From the NCBI GenBank assembly GCA_965372745.1, contig CBDVDM010000001.1:151272-215271 (forward strand): a stretch of DNA of 64,000 nt, read 5' to 3'. A program made the translations under genes and the position numbers. Every line of letters starts with the position of its first letter. The first letter of the stretch is position 1. Origin of the DNA: VRUG01 sp965372745. Its GTDB lineage: Bacteria; Planctomycetota; Phycisphaerae; Sedimentisphaerales; Anaerobacaceae. Below are positions 45,631 to 53,756 of the stretch, in pieces. The notes under the pieces are model-generated. The model was not told the DNA's origin, did no database searches, and saw nothing but the letters and a program-made list of their open reading frames with translations.

Positions 45631-45947
45631 TGTCAGATTAGCAGGGTTTTTGTGGTTTTAATATATCTTTTTGCAAATCTTCCTACGCCCTAATTCCATA
45701 TATAGTATGCAGTTACACAATAATAGTCCCATAACATGCAATTGTTGACAAAAACATAACAAAAACAGCTATTTTCGGTAATAAAATTGGTCGAATATAT
45801 AGCATAGAGAGCCTTTTAGCTGGACAGCTTTGAGATAAGTTCTTTTGAAATAACGACATAACAGGTTTTGACGAACTTGTTGGTGAACATTTGTTGGTGC
45901 GTTACGTAATACTCGTGGTAAAAACCAACTAACAAAAGGGATTGAAT
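45631..45947 (+). promoter_or_regulatory. csrA leader region
   Basis: This 317-bp gap has no gene. A TTGACA (45745-45750) with an imperfect -10 (CTATTT, 45769-45774) could be the csrA promoter. A small hairpin AGCT-GGAC-AGCT (45818-45829) displays GGA in its loop, the feature that CsrA proteins bind, so autoregulation of translation is possible. Confidence 0.35.
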
Positions 45948-46163
45948 ATGTTGGTCTTAAGCAGGCAGAAAGACGAATCAATTATAATTGGCGATGACAT
46001 TGAGATTACTATTGTCGATGTCCGCGGGGATAAAGTCCGTCTTGGGATTACTGCTCCCAAGAGTATAAGCGTACACCGCAGGGAAGTTTACGAGGCTATC
46101 CAAAGAGAGAAAAAACAGGAGCAGGAAAAACAAGAGCGGGAAAAACAGGATAAAGAGCAGTAA
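45948..46163 (+). CDS. csrA: Carbon storage regulator CsrA
   Basis: The ATG at 45948 follows an AAAGGGA ribosome site, giving a 71-residue RNA-binding dimer. MLVLSRQKDESIIIGDDIEITIV, VRLGITAPKSISVHRREVYE are canonical, with the RNA-contacting Leu 4, Arg 6 and the HRREVYE element (Arg 44 region) intact. The C-terminus is extended by a charged helix (KKQEQEKQEREKQDKEQ). CsrA represses translation by binding GGA motifs. In many bacteria it controls flagella, metabolism and biofilm; the cyclic di-GMP operon here would be a natural target. Confidence 0.96.
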   Translation: MLVLSRQKDESIIIGDDIEITIVDVRGDKVRLGITAPKSISVHRREVYEAIQREKKQEQEKQEREKQDKEQ

Positions 46164-46170
46164 AATTCAT

Positions 46171-46200
46171 ATTCCGGCAAACCATTGCCGCGAATTTTTC
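46171..46200 (+). terminator. Rho-independent terminator of csrA
   Basis: ATTC-CGGCAA-ACCA-TTGCCG-C-GAAT forms a stem with one bulge, followed by TTTTT, 8 bp after the csrA stop. Confidence 0.7.
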
Positions 46201-46390
46201 AATATTTTCAAGAAGACTTCATCGATATCAAACACCTCATTTTATATGCCACCTTATACTTGGTGACATTACACTCTGACAGGATGTTAAAAAATTAATT
46301 TAAAACTTGTCTTGAAAAATAAAATATTGTTTAATTCATGTCTCTTTTGCACTTTTGCAGGACATTTATAAATTTTTTAAGGCGAATAAA

Positions 46391-47017
46391 ATGGCAGATT
46401 TGCAGGCATTGTCTGAAGCAATTATTGCCGGTGACCAGAATACCGCTCTGGAGATTACAAAAGCTGCTCTTGAAGAGGGAGTGACCCCAAAGCAGGTTCT
46501 CGATGATGGATTGATTGCAGGTATGAACATTGTTGGTAAAGGATTCAAAAAAAACGAGATTTATATTCCTGAGGTACTTATTGCAGCCAGGGCGATGAAA
46601 GCAGCTATGCAAATTCTTGAACCTGAACTTGCAAAAGCCGGTGTCCAGCCTGTTGGCAGGTTGGTTATTGGGACGGTTCAGGGAGATTTACATGATATCG
46701 GTAAAAATTTAGTCGCTATGATGTTAAAAGGTTCTGGTTTTGAGGTTATTGACCTTGGCGTGGACGTTGAACCTGAAAAATTTGTCGAGCAGGCGAGAGC
46801 AGCAAATGTTCAGTTGGTGGGCTTGAGCGCACTTTTAACTACTACAATGCCTTCGATGGAAAAGACTATAAATGCTTTAAAAGATGCGGGTCTTTCTGTA
46901 AAAGTCATGATTGGCGGTGCACCAGTAACTCAAAGTTATGCCGACAAAGTAGGGGCACATGGATATTCTCCTGATGCTGCATCAGCTGTTGATTTAGCTA
47001 AGAGTCTTATCGCTTAA
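46391..47017 (+). CDS. Corrinoid (cobalamin-binding) methyltransferase subunit
   Basis: The ATG at 46391 follows AAGGCG, giving 208 residues. The N-terminal helical B12-binding cap (DGLIAGMNIVGKGFKKNEIYIPEVLIAARAMK) precedes the Rossmann B12 domain with the base-off DxHxxG motif GDLHDIGKNLV (His 101 coordinates cobalt) and SALLTTTMPSM, plus GGAPVTQSYAD. Such proteins (MtaC/MtmC type) shuttle methyl groups from a substrate methyltransferase. No methyltransferase is adjacent, so the substrate is open. A DUF1638 protein, which in other genomes often accompanies such systems, is at 58472. Confidence 0.92.
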   Translation: MADLQALSEAIIAGDQNTALEITKAALEEGVTPKQVLDDGLIAGMNIVGKGFKKNEIYIPEVLIAARAMKAAMQILEPELAKAGVQPVGRLVIGTVQGDLHDIGKNLVAMMLKGSGFEVIDLGVDVEPEKFVEQARAANVQLVGLSALLTTTMPSMEKTINALKDAGLSVKVMIGGAPVTQSYADKVGAHGYSPDAASAVDLAKSLIA

Positions 47018-47044
47018 TTTCTGTTAATAGCTGGTCTGAAACAA

Positions 47045-47079
47045 AACAGTCCCTGCTATAAACTCGGGGCTGTTTTTTT
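47045..47079 (+). terminator. Terminator of the corrinoid protein gene
   Basis: AACAGTCCC and GGGGCTGTT pair (one wobble) around a 12-base loop and are followed by a seven-T run, 25 bp after the stop. Confidence 0.8.
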
Positions 47080-47118
47080 GCGCCGGATTTGCTACAATGG
47101 TTGCTGCTCTTAGTAGAT

Positions 47119-48813
47119 ATGCGAAAGATACAGAATCACAATCTGGCTCAGTTGTTAGTACAACTTCGATTCACTCCCCCGAAACAACGGTTAAAACAGC
47201 TCGGTGCTGCAGAAAAACTTTATGCTATTATTGAGCCTGAAAAAGAATATCCTTTTGAGTTTGTTATTTTTCATATAACAGGCTTCTATCCTAAAAATCT
47301 CCCTCCACAGGAACTGATAAAAGGCGACGAGCTTGCCGAAGACTTAAGGCTTTTTATTGCTAAGTTGAGTGCTCAGCTTGACCTGGATGTCAATGAGCAA
47401 AAGCAGAAGGTTTATACTGTTGAACAGCTTGCACGGGAGCTTGGGGTTTCTTCTAAAACAATTGACAGGTGGCGCAAGCGTGGCCTTATTGCGAGGAGAT
47501 TTGTCTTTGAAGACGCTAAAAAAAAGCTGGGTTTTTTAGAGTCTTTTGTGAAAAAGTTTGTGAAGGAAAATCCGGAGCTTACTGCACATGCCAGGAATTT
47601 TACAAAAGTTACGGAAGTAGAGAGAAAACAGATTATAAAACTGGCTGCTGCACTTGTATCTTCAACATCACTTTCTCCTTACCAGATATTTGAAAAAGTA
47701 GCTGCCAGTACCGGAAAGGCCCATGAAACCGTCAGATACATAATACTAAATCATGATAATGCCGATTCTCGTAAACGGGTTTTCGAGCAGCCGCCCGGAA
47801 TTATCAAACCTGAGGCTGCCGCTGAACTTTACAAATTATATAAACAAGGATACCTCGTTAAAGAATTGATGGCCAAATTCGGACGAAGTAAAGCCTCAGT
47901 TTACCGCATAATAAATCGACAACGGGCAAGAGCGATTCTTGCTAAAAAAATCGATTTTGTGAAAAGTGACGAATTTCATAAAGCCGGCGCCAAAGAACAA
48001 ATACTCGCAATCCCGGTCACCGGATTGGAACCGACCTTTGAAAAGCCTACCGAGCCGCTTAAGTTAGCCAGTGGTTCTTTGACAAAATACCTGCAGACTT
48101 TGAAAGATACCCCGTTACTCAATCGAGAACAGGAGCTTGATTTATTCCGAAGGTACAATTATTTGAAGTACTTAGTTTGTAAAGCGAGAGAAAAAGTAAA
48201 GCTGATATCTGTTTCAGGGACCCAATTGTATGCAATCGAAGATTATTTGGAACATGCCCAGAAAATCAAAGAGATATTAATCGAGGCGAATTTACGCCTT
48301 GTTGTCAGTATCGCCAATAAACATACTGCTAAAGGGGCAAATCTATTAGACTTGATTAGTGAGGGTAATTTCTCGCTTATGCGTGCGGTGGAAAAATTTG
48401 ACTATAAAAAAGAGGTCAGATTCAGTACATACGCCTCCCTGGCAATAGCCAAGGACTATGCCCGCAGGATACCTGCTGAAGTTTCTCGACCTGATAAAGC
48501 TTCCACAGCACAATTAGAAGATGTTCAGCGTAACTTAAGAGCTGTTGAAGCCGCTGATATCGCTGTTATTGAGCGTGCCCATAAAAGTCTTGTTCAGGTT
48601 ATCAGGAACAATCTCAATGAACGTGAACAGTATATAATTTTAAATCATTTCGGCCTGGTTGGTACCTTGATTAGGAAAAAGAAAAAAACTCTACGACAAA
48701 TTGGCGAAGATTTGGATTTAACCAAAGAAAGGGTGCGTCAAATTGAACTTGTTGCCTTGCAAAAACTAAGACACTCACTAAGTATAAAAGAGTTTGAATT
48801 ACTGACACGGTAG
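47119..48813 (+). CDS. Sigma-70 family factor with extra N-terminal HTH domains
   Basis: I chose the ATG at 47119 (564 residues) over a TTG 30 bases earlier. The C-terminal half has sigma region 2 (EANLRLVVSIANKH, LISEGNFSLMRAVEKFDYKK, FSTYASLAIAKDYARR) and region 4 (LRQIGEDLDLTKERVRQIE). The N-terminal ~280 residues are not typical of sigma factors: a MerR/excisionase-like HTH (YTVEQLARELGVSSKTIDRWRKRGL) and a second resolvase-like HTH (LVKELMAKFGRSKASVYRIINRQ). This looks like a planctomycete-type factor; its promoters are unknown. It could act at an extra DNA element. Confidence 0.87.
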   Translation: MRKIQNHNLAQLLVQLRFTPPKQRLKQLGAAEKLYAIIEPEKEYPFEFVIFHITGFYPKNLPPQELIKGDELAEDLRLFIAKLSAQLDLDVNEQKQKVYTVEQLARELGVSSKTIDRWRKRGLIARRFVFEDAKKKLGFLESFVKKFVKENPELTAHARNFTKVTEVERKQIIKLAAALVSSTSLSPYQIFEKVAASTGKAHETVRYIILNHDNADSRKRVFEQPPGIIKPEAAAELYKLYKQGYLVKELMAKFGRSKASVYRIINRQRARAILAKKIDFVKSDEFHKAGAKEQILAIPVTGLEPTFEKPTEPLKLASGSLTKYLQTLKDTPLLNREQELDLFRRYNYLKYLVCKAREKVKLISVSGTQLYAIEDYLEHAQKIKEILIEANLRLVVSIANKHTAKGANLLDLISEGNFSLMRAVEKFDYKKEVRFSTYASLAIAKDYARRIPAEVSRPDKASTAQLEDVQRNLRAVEAADIAVIERAHKSLVQVIRNNLNEREQYIILNHFGLVGTLIRKKKKTLRQIGEDLDLTKERVRQIELVALQKLRHSLSIKEFELLTR

Positions 48814-48910
48814 CATAACACAAAAAGAAAATTTCCTACGAGCTCTATGACCAAAACAGCACAACAATATGTCGAGTAGATACGAAGGCACAAAATTGCA
48901 GACTAAAAAA

Positions 48911-49504
48911 TTATGCTACCCTTTTTGCGAGTCGCAGGAGTTTGGAGTTGATGTAAAAGCTTTGTTTCTCCGCACTGGTCATGTTGATTTCGAAACGAAT
49001 TTTTTTCCGGTCTTTAATGAAATTAATAATCCCGCCACTGTCGATAAAACCGTTCATATCGCTAATAGTTAAAACGCAGTGACCATGAATAGTTTCAAAT
49101 ATTTTTTTAAGATTTAGTTTTTCCGATGAGCTGATAAATAATAATTGACATTCTTTGAGTTTATCTTTGTCCTTGATTTCTTTAAACCTGCCCAGATATT
49201 TGATTGTCAGCTTTCGATTTCTGACTTTTTTATTTGCAATTAGCGTAAGAGAATCACCGAATGGATTATCGCCTAATATCCCGATAACTATCGGTTCATT
49301 GTTATTGGTATCTTTCCATACCGAACACTCTATAAACCTGAGAAAATTACAGAGAAACATTGCTTTAATCTGGTATTCATTTAAAGGTGCTTTTGTGCCG
49401 GCGTAGGTGACAGGGATATTAAGGCAGACGGTCATCATTACTGCTGCGACGCAGCAACGCAGCTTTCGCGGTACAGCGACTGAATTGTTAATATCAATAC
49501 GCAT
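48911..49504 (-). CDS. YfiR-family periplasmic protein, copy 2
   Basis: The 197-residue protein has an N-terminal membrane/signal segment (CCVAAVMMTVCLNIPVTYAG) and the same core as copy 1: YQIKAMFLCNFLRFIE, PIVIGILGDNPFG, LLFISSSEKLN, VLTISDMNGFIDSGGIINF, KIRFEINMTSA. Unlike copy 1 it has no kinase or cyclase next to it. It is convergent with the sigma factor gene. It may regulate a partner elsewhere or form part of an envelope complex. Confidence 0.85.
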   Translation of the reverse strand: MRIDINNSVAVPRKLRCCVAAVMMTVCLNIPVTYAGTKAPLNEYQIKAMFLCNFLRFIECSVWKDTNNNEPIVIGILGDNPFGDSLTLIANKKVRNRKLTIKYLGRFKEIKDKDKLKECQLLFISSSEKLNLKKIFETIHGHCVLTISDMNGFIDSGGIINFIKDRKKIRFEINMTSAEKQSFYINSKLLRLAKRVA

Positions 49505-49779
49505 TCTAAAAATACTCTCGGGTTACAACGTTACTTCGGAAATCAAGCGTCTTATGTTAAAAAATAATAAATAATTAGCACCACTGGAAGTTATTTATAT
49601 ATTTTTTTGTTAGTGACGTCCGATATAAAATCAATAAATATTTCTATTATGCTAAAGACATCAAAGTGAAGTTTCGGCGCAAAGAAAAACCTCCAGGTTT
49701 TCCTGGAGGTTAAACTTTATTTATTCCTCGGCGAGGCTGGAAGTTCAAACTTGAAATCTTCCAGTCGATGTCAACATCG
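49505..49779. other. Gap with two hairpins
   Basis: The 275 bases are otherwise AT-rich. A strong hairpin (AACCTCCAGG-TTTT-CCTGGAGGTT, 49688-49711) and a second one (CTGGAAG...CTTCCAG, 49737-49764) lie within 80 bases. The first followed leftward by a T-rich run would end the small gene at 49780. Confidence 0.5.
49688..49711 (-). terminator. Strong terminator hairpin
   Basis: A perfect 10-bp stem with a four-base loop is followed on the minus strand by TTTTTCTTT. It lies 69 bp downstream of the 63-residue membrane protein gene. Confidence 0.75.
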
Positions 49780-49971
49780 TCAAAAAACAGCTTCCTGTAA
49801 CCATTGTTCACCAGCTTCAGCCATTTGCTCTATCTTAGTTTGCACCTGCTGACCGGCCGGCATGAATTTCGGTGCTGTAAGTGAAGCGACACACAATACC
49901 GTCACTATTATTAAACTGGGTATCAATGTGTCCAGCTTGTCCTGAAACCAGTCATTCTTTTTATTTTTCAT
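49780..49971 (-). CDS. Small single-helix membrane protein of unknown function
   Basis: The 63-residue product begins MKNKKNDWFQDKLDTLIPS and has one hydrophobic helix (LIIVTVLCVASLTAPKFM). A ribosome site AAGGGG lies 8 bases before the ATG. The gene has its own terminator. No family is recognised. The reading frame is short, but its ribosome site and terminator make it a likely real gene. Confidence 0.6.
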   Translation of the reverse strand: MKNKKNDWFQDKLDTLIPSLIIVTVLCVASLTAPKFMPAGQQVQTKIEQMAEAGEQWLQEAVF

Positions 49972-50122
49972 ACTTTATCCCCTTGCGGGAAACCTTTGTT
50001 TTTTTTGTAATTTCTCTCAGCATAAAAAATATAAGAAATAAAAAAACCGATGCCAAATTAGTCTTACTCGCCAAGAAGGAATTTCAGCAGACATGTTTTG
50101 AAGCAGTACAAAAAAGATGTGA

Positions 50123-50626
50123 TTATTGGACGGAACCTAATTTATGTCCCGGCCCGATTGTATACAACCGCTTTTGTGGGTCAGTGTTAACGTGGGATTC
50201 AACTACTTGTCCCACAAAGATTATATGGTCACCTGCCTGTGTTTCTGATACCAGGCTGCACTCGAAGTTGGCTGCAGCCTTACTTAAAAGTAAGGAGTCA
50301 ATTTCCTTAGCTGTTTCAGTTTGACAGTCAAACTCGGCGAATTTGTCAACATTTCGCCCTGACCGTGAACCGAAAAACAGTGCTGCTTCTGCCATCTGTG
50401 AAGAAGGAAAAGCGATTGTAAAACACCTGGAATGCCGTATCGCTTCAATAGAGTAATGCTTACTTGCTACAGCAATCGCCATCATTGCCGGTTCTCCCGA
50501 AGCTATCATTGTCCAGCCGAGCGTAACGGGATTTGCTTTGCCGTTTTTGTCTTTGGCTATAACGATTACTATTTGTTCCGGATATTTGGTTTTTATCGCT
50601 TCTGAATAATCAGCCTGTTTTTGCAT
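50123..50626 (-). CDS. Flavin reductase-like FMN-binding protein
   Basis: The ATG at 50626 has the GGAG site at 7 bases, so it is preferred to the ATG at 50632. The 167-residue protein has the split-barrel flavin reductase fold: PVTLGWTMIASGEPAMMAIAVASKHYS (FMN-binding loop), CFTIAFPSSQMAEAALFFGSRSG and AGDHIIFVGQVVESH. Members reduce flavins with NAD(P)H or act as FMN proteins in ferric or diflavin systems. The substrate is unknown. Confidence 0.88.
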   Translation of the reverse strand: MQKQADYSEAIKTKYPEQIVIVIAKDKNGKANPVTLGWTMIASGEPAMMAIAVASKHYSIEAIRHSRCFTIAFPSSQMAEAALFFGSRSGRNVDKFAEFDCQTETAKEIDSLLLSKAAANFECSLVSETQAGDHIIFVGQVVESHVNTDPQKRLYTIGPGHKLGSVQ

Positions 50627-50714
50627 TGCCATTCTCCATAATTAACTATATATTGATTAGTCGCAGAACTGCTGAAATTATACCTTTAAGGTTACTTTTA
50701 ACAAGGGGAAACAG

Positions 50715-51524
50715 GTGAGTAAAATTGGATTTATCGGCGGAGGCAATATGGCCGAAGCGCTCATAAAAGGAATAATCGCCGCAGATGTTTATTCTCCGGA
50801 AAATATCCTTGTAAGTGATGTCAGACAGGACAGACTCGATTTCCTGAAAAAAGAATATAATGTTCAAATCACTGAACGAAATAATGCTTTAGCTTCGGAC
50901 GTGGATATTCTCGTATTGAGCGTAAAGCCGCAGAACATGACCGACGTTTTGGAAAGTATTCAAGGTTCATTAAGAGATAATGTTTTGATTATCACTATTG
51001 CAGCAGGTATTAAAACTGCCAAAATTTCAGCCGTTCTTGGTAATATACCGATAGTTCGCGTCATGCCCAACACACCTGCCCTGATAGCCGAAGGTGCAAG
51101 TGCATTATTTGCTAACGACAAGGCAAAACAGATGCTCGATAAGGCCCGGGAAATATTTTCTGCAGTAGGAACTGCCGTTGTTGTTGAATCCGAAGATTTA
51201 ATTGACGCTGTAACTGCTGTAAGTGGTAGTGGGCCTGCGTATTTTTTCCTTTTAACAGAAGAGATGATAAAAGCTGCTGTCGAATTAGGCATATCTGAGG
51301 ATACTGCCAAAAAGCTTGTCCTGCAAACTGCCAAAGGTGCTGCCTTACTTGCTCTAAATGCCGACAAACACGGCGAAACACCTGCTCAGCTTCGACAAAA
51401 AGTCACTTCCCCCGGAGGAACTACTCAAGCTGCCTTAGAAGTTTTTAAGGAAGTGGGGTTTGGCTCCCTTGTTACTGCTGCCGTTAAACGTGCATGCGAA
51501 AGAAGCAGGGAGCTTTCAAAATAA
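50715..51524 (+). CDS. proC: Pyrroline-5-carboxylate reductase
   Basis: The GTG at 50715 follows AAGGGGA. The 269-residue cytoplasmic enzyme reduces pyrroline-5-carboxylate to proline with NAD(P)H. It shows the Rossmann IGFIGGGNMAEALIKG, ILVLSVKPQNM, the RVMPNTPALIAEGASALF motif and AVSGSGPAYFFLLTEEMIKAAVELG (substrate/NAD-binding), ending in RQKVTSPGGTTQAALEVF. The neighbours are unrelated; it is monocistronic. Confidence 0.96.
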   Translation: MSKIGFIGGGNMAEALIKGIIAADVYSPENILVSDVRQDRLDFLKKEYNVQITERNNALASDVDILVLSVKPQNMTDVLESIQGSLRDNVLIITIAAGIKTAKISAVLGNIPIVRVMPNTPALIAEGASALFANDKAKQMLDKAREIFSAVGTAVVVESEDLIDAVTAVSGSGPAYFFLLTEEMIKAAVELGISEDTAKKLVLQTAKGAALLALNADKHGETPAQLRQKVTSPGGTTQAALEVFKEVGFGSLVTAAVKRACERSRELSK

Positions 51525-51572
51525 TAAGAGCTTCATAAAAAGCAGCTGATATTTCATGACCCTAATTTACAG

Positions 51573-51755
51573 TCATGCGATAATGATAGCTTCGACGGGA
51601 CATTCCTCTGCTGCCTGCTGCACGGCGTCCTCTAATTCCGCCGGTACCTCGTCAATTATTACCTCAGCAATATCATCGGTTAACCCGAATACTTCAGGGC
51701 ATGTATCGACACACAGCCCGCACCCTGTACAGGTATCTTCTATTGTAACTTTCAT
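51573..51755 (-). CDS. Ferredoxin with one [4Fe-4S] cluster
   Basis: The 60-residue acidic protein has one full cluster motif, CTGCGLCVDTCPEVF, with the distal Cys in AEECPVEAI. That is the compact single-cluster ferredoxin of Thermotoga/Desulfovibrio type. It has an AGGGG ribosome site. It can carry electrons for NifJ (2101) and other oxidoreductases. Confidence 0.95.
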   Translation of the reverse strand: MKVTIEDTCTGCGLCVDTCPEVFGLTDDIAEVIIDEVPAELEDAVQQAAEECPVEAIIIA

Positions 51756-51938
51756 GAATTTTTCCCCTTAAAAACCCATTTTTAAACATGCTTGATTATT
51801 GATTATGCTCCGGCCATTGTCAATAACCAATAAACAATATTTGACACTCAAAAACGTTCTTCTGGCGGGAGGGTAAAATTGGGATTTTAAAATGTTTTTG
51901 TGGAAATCGTTGTTTTTTTTGCTATACTGCCAATGGTT

Positions 51939-51968
51939 TTGGACGTAATAAATTATTTCAGGTAATCA
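51939..51968 (+). promoter_or_regulatory. Candidate promoter of the SRP RNA gene
   Basis: TTGGAC (51939-51944) and TAATCA (51963-51968) are 18 bp apart. A start near 51976 fits the 5' end of ffs. Sequence match only. Confidence 0.4.
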
Positions 51969-51976
51969 TTTTTTAC

Positions 51977-52072
51977 GGCCGGGTCCCATGCAGGCCGAGC
52001 CCGCGAATCTGGTCAGGCGGGGAACCGAGCAGCCATAAGCGTGTGCTCTGTTGTGCTGTGGCAAACCCGGCC
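51977..52072 (+). ncRNA. ffs: Signal recognition particle RNA (4.5S type)
   Basis: GGCCGGGT (51977-51984) pairs with ACCCGGCC (52065-52072) to close a long hairpin. The apical domain has the conserved GTCAGG, GGAA and AGCAGC elements that bind Ffh protein (52012-52033). The length of about 96 nt matches small bacterial SRP RNA. It directs secretory proteins to the membrane together with Ffh. It lies 12 bp before dnaX, in the order ffs-dnaX-recR. Confidence 0.95.
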
Positions 52073-52084
52073 ACTTTTATTAAT

Positions 52085-53734
52085 ATGTCTTATACTGTAC
52101 TTGCAAGAAAATATCGCTCGCAAAACTTCGATGACATCGTCGGTCAGGACCCCATTGCCCGCACCCTGAAAAATGCGATACAAACCGATAGAGTTGCTCA
52201 TGCCTATCTTTTTGTCGGCACTCGCGGTATAGGAAAAACAACTATGGCGAGGATTCTGGCCAAAGCCCTTAATTGCCTTGATTCTGATGCTCCAACAACA
52301 GAACCCTGCTGCAAATGCGAAAGCTGTATCGCTGTTAATGCCGGCGAAGATATCGATGTTATCGAAATCGATGGTGCATCCAATAACGGCGTTGAAGAGG
52401 TGCGTAAACTACGCGAAAATGCTATTTACCGACCGGCACGAGCAAGGTTTAAAATCTATATCATAGACGAAGTTCACATGCTGAGTACCTCGGCTTTTAA
52501 TGCTCTGTTGAAAATACTTGAAGAGCCGCCCGGACATGTAAAATTTATTTTTGCAACTACCGAACCGAATAAAGTAATACCAACGATTCAATCCAGATGT
52601 CAGAGGTTCGATTTCAACAATATCTCTCCTGCAGATATTGCTACGCAGCTCAAGTTTGTTCTTAAGCAGGAAAGCATAAAATTTGAAGAAGATTTGGTTT
52701 TGCCTTTGGCCAAGATGGCTAATGGTTCTATGCGAGATGCCTTGAGCCTGCTTGACAGATTAATCAGTACCGGCGCTCAGCCGTTAAATGTTGAACTGCT
52801 TGAGCAGTTTTTAGGCTGTGCCAACAGTGAAAAAATCTACAATCTTGTCGAGAAAATCGGTGATAGCGATTCAGCACAGACTCTTGCCGCAGTAGATACT
52901 CTTATCAATACCGGCCAAAGTGAACCTCAGATTGTTGACTCGCTTATAGATTGTATGAGGGATTTGATGGTAGCCAAATCTGCAGGACAAGATACCCAGC
53001 TTCTTATACTGACAGATGAACAAAGAAAGAGGCTTATGCAGTTGGTTGAAAAGTTTGATATCGCAGCTCTTATTTACAATATAACTGCACTTGAAAAACT
53101 CAGATGGACGATTAAAAACAGCGATACCCCGAGGGCACTTTTAGAGGCTTGTCTTTTAAGGTTTGCCTTAAGTGAGCATTTTTTAAATGTTGACACTCTT
53201 CTTTCGCAGGTCCAGTCAGGCCGATTTCCTTCAGTAAAAAAAAACGAAATAGTTAATCAAACCTCAACAATTAGCTCTGATGCCGGCCAAAATGACCAGA
53301 AAGTCAATGGGCAGTCAGATTTGACACCGCTCGGTAACCTGCAGTCTATAAAAGATAATTGGCAAGGCATTTTAAAAGCTATATCTTCGAAGTTTGGAAA
53401 CGGGACAAGGGCACTGTTAAATTCTGCTCTGCCGTCACATCTCGAAAATGGAATCTTAACTCTTACATTTCCTGCTTCTGCTCAGTCGGCAAGGCAAATG
53501 TGCGAAACCACGGGGCGGGCTGAACAAATCCAATCTGTTCTTTATTCAAATTATAAAACAGATGTAAAAATTCAATTTGAAACAGAAATTGAGCCGCAAC
53601 AGGAAAGCAAAATGGATGATAACCAGACTAAAACAGCAGGACAGAAGAAAAACCGGATTGTTAATGACCCGGCTGTGCGAACCGTTCTTCTGGGACTCGG
53701 AGCAACGATTACCCAGATTGAGGAAATCCAATAA
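52085..53734 (+). CDS. dnaX: DNA polymerase III tau (and probable gamma) subunit
   Basis: The ATG at 52085 is chosen because it starts at SYTVLARKYRSQNFDDIVGQ, the family N-terminus; it lies 12 bp after ffs and has no ribosome site. The 549-residue clamp loader ATPase has Walker A GTRGIGKT (45-52), zinc ligands Cys 64, 75, 78 and 81, DEVHMLS and the sensor EPNKVIPTIQSRC. At 53236-53244 a run of nine A lies just after domain III. A slip by one base in either direction reaches a stop within a few codons, giving a gamma form of about 390 residues. The tau-specific tail is short (~160 residues). Confidence 0.95.
   Translation: MSYTVLARKYRSQNFDDIVGQDPIARTLKNAIQTDRVAHAYLFVGTRGIGKTTMARILAKALNCLDSDAPTTEPCCKCESCIAVNAGEDIDVIEIDGASNNGVEEVRKLRENAIYRPARARFKIYIIDEVHMLSTSAFNALLKILEEPPGHVKFIFATTEPNKVIPTIQSRCQRFDFNNISPADIATQLKFVLKQESIKFEEDLVLPLAKMANGSMRDALSLLDRLISTGAQPLNVELLEQFLGCANSEKIYNLVEKIGDSDSAQTLAAVDTLINTGQSEPQIVDSLIDCMRDLMVAKSAGQDTQLLILTDEQRKRLMQLVEKFDIAALIYNITALEKLRWTIKNSDTPRALLEACLLRFALSEHFLNVDTLLSQVQSGRFPSVKKNEIVNQTSTISSDAGQNDQKVNGQSDLTPLGNLQSIKDNWQGILKAISSKFGNGTRALLNSALPSHLENGILTLTFPASAQSARQMCETTGRAEQIQSVLYSNYKTDVKIQFETEIEPQQESKMDDNQTKTAGQKKNRIVNDPAVRTVLLGLGATITQIEEIQ
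53236..53244 (+). other. A9 slippage site inside dnaX
   Basis: Codons 384-387 read GTA AAA AAA AAC. One extra A gives V-K-K-K-R-N-S-stop; one fewer gives V-K-K-T-K-stop. This is the configuration known for transcriptional slippage in Thermus dnaX, here inferred from sequence. Confidence 0.65.
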
Positions 53735-53756
53735 AAAAACATAAGAGAAACAAAGT

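Noticed and set aside
46200..46390. A cobalamin riboswitch before the corrinoid protein gene
   Set aside because: I looked for the conserved B12-box and pseudoknot pieces and saw none in the gap.
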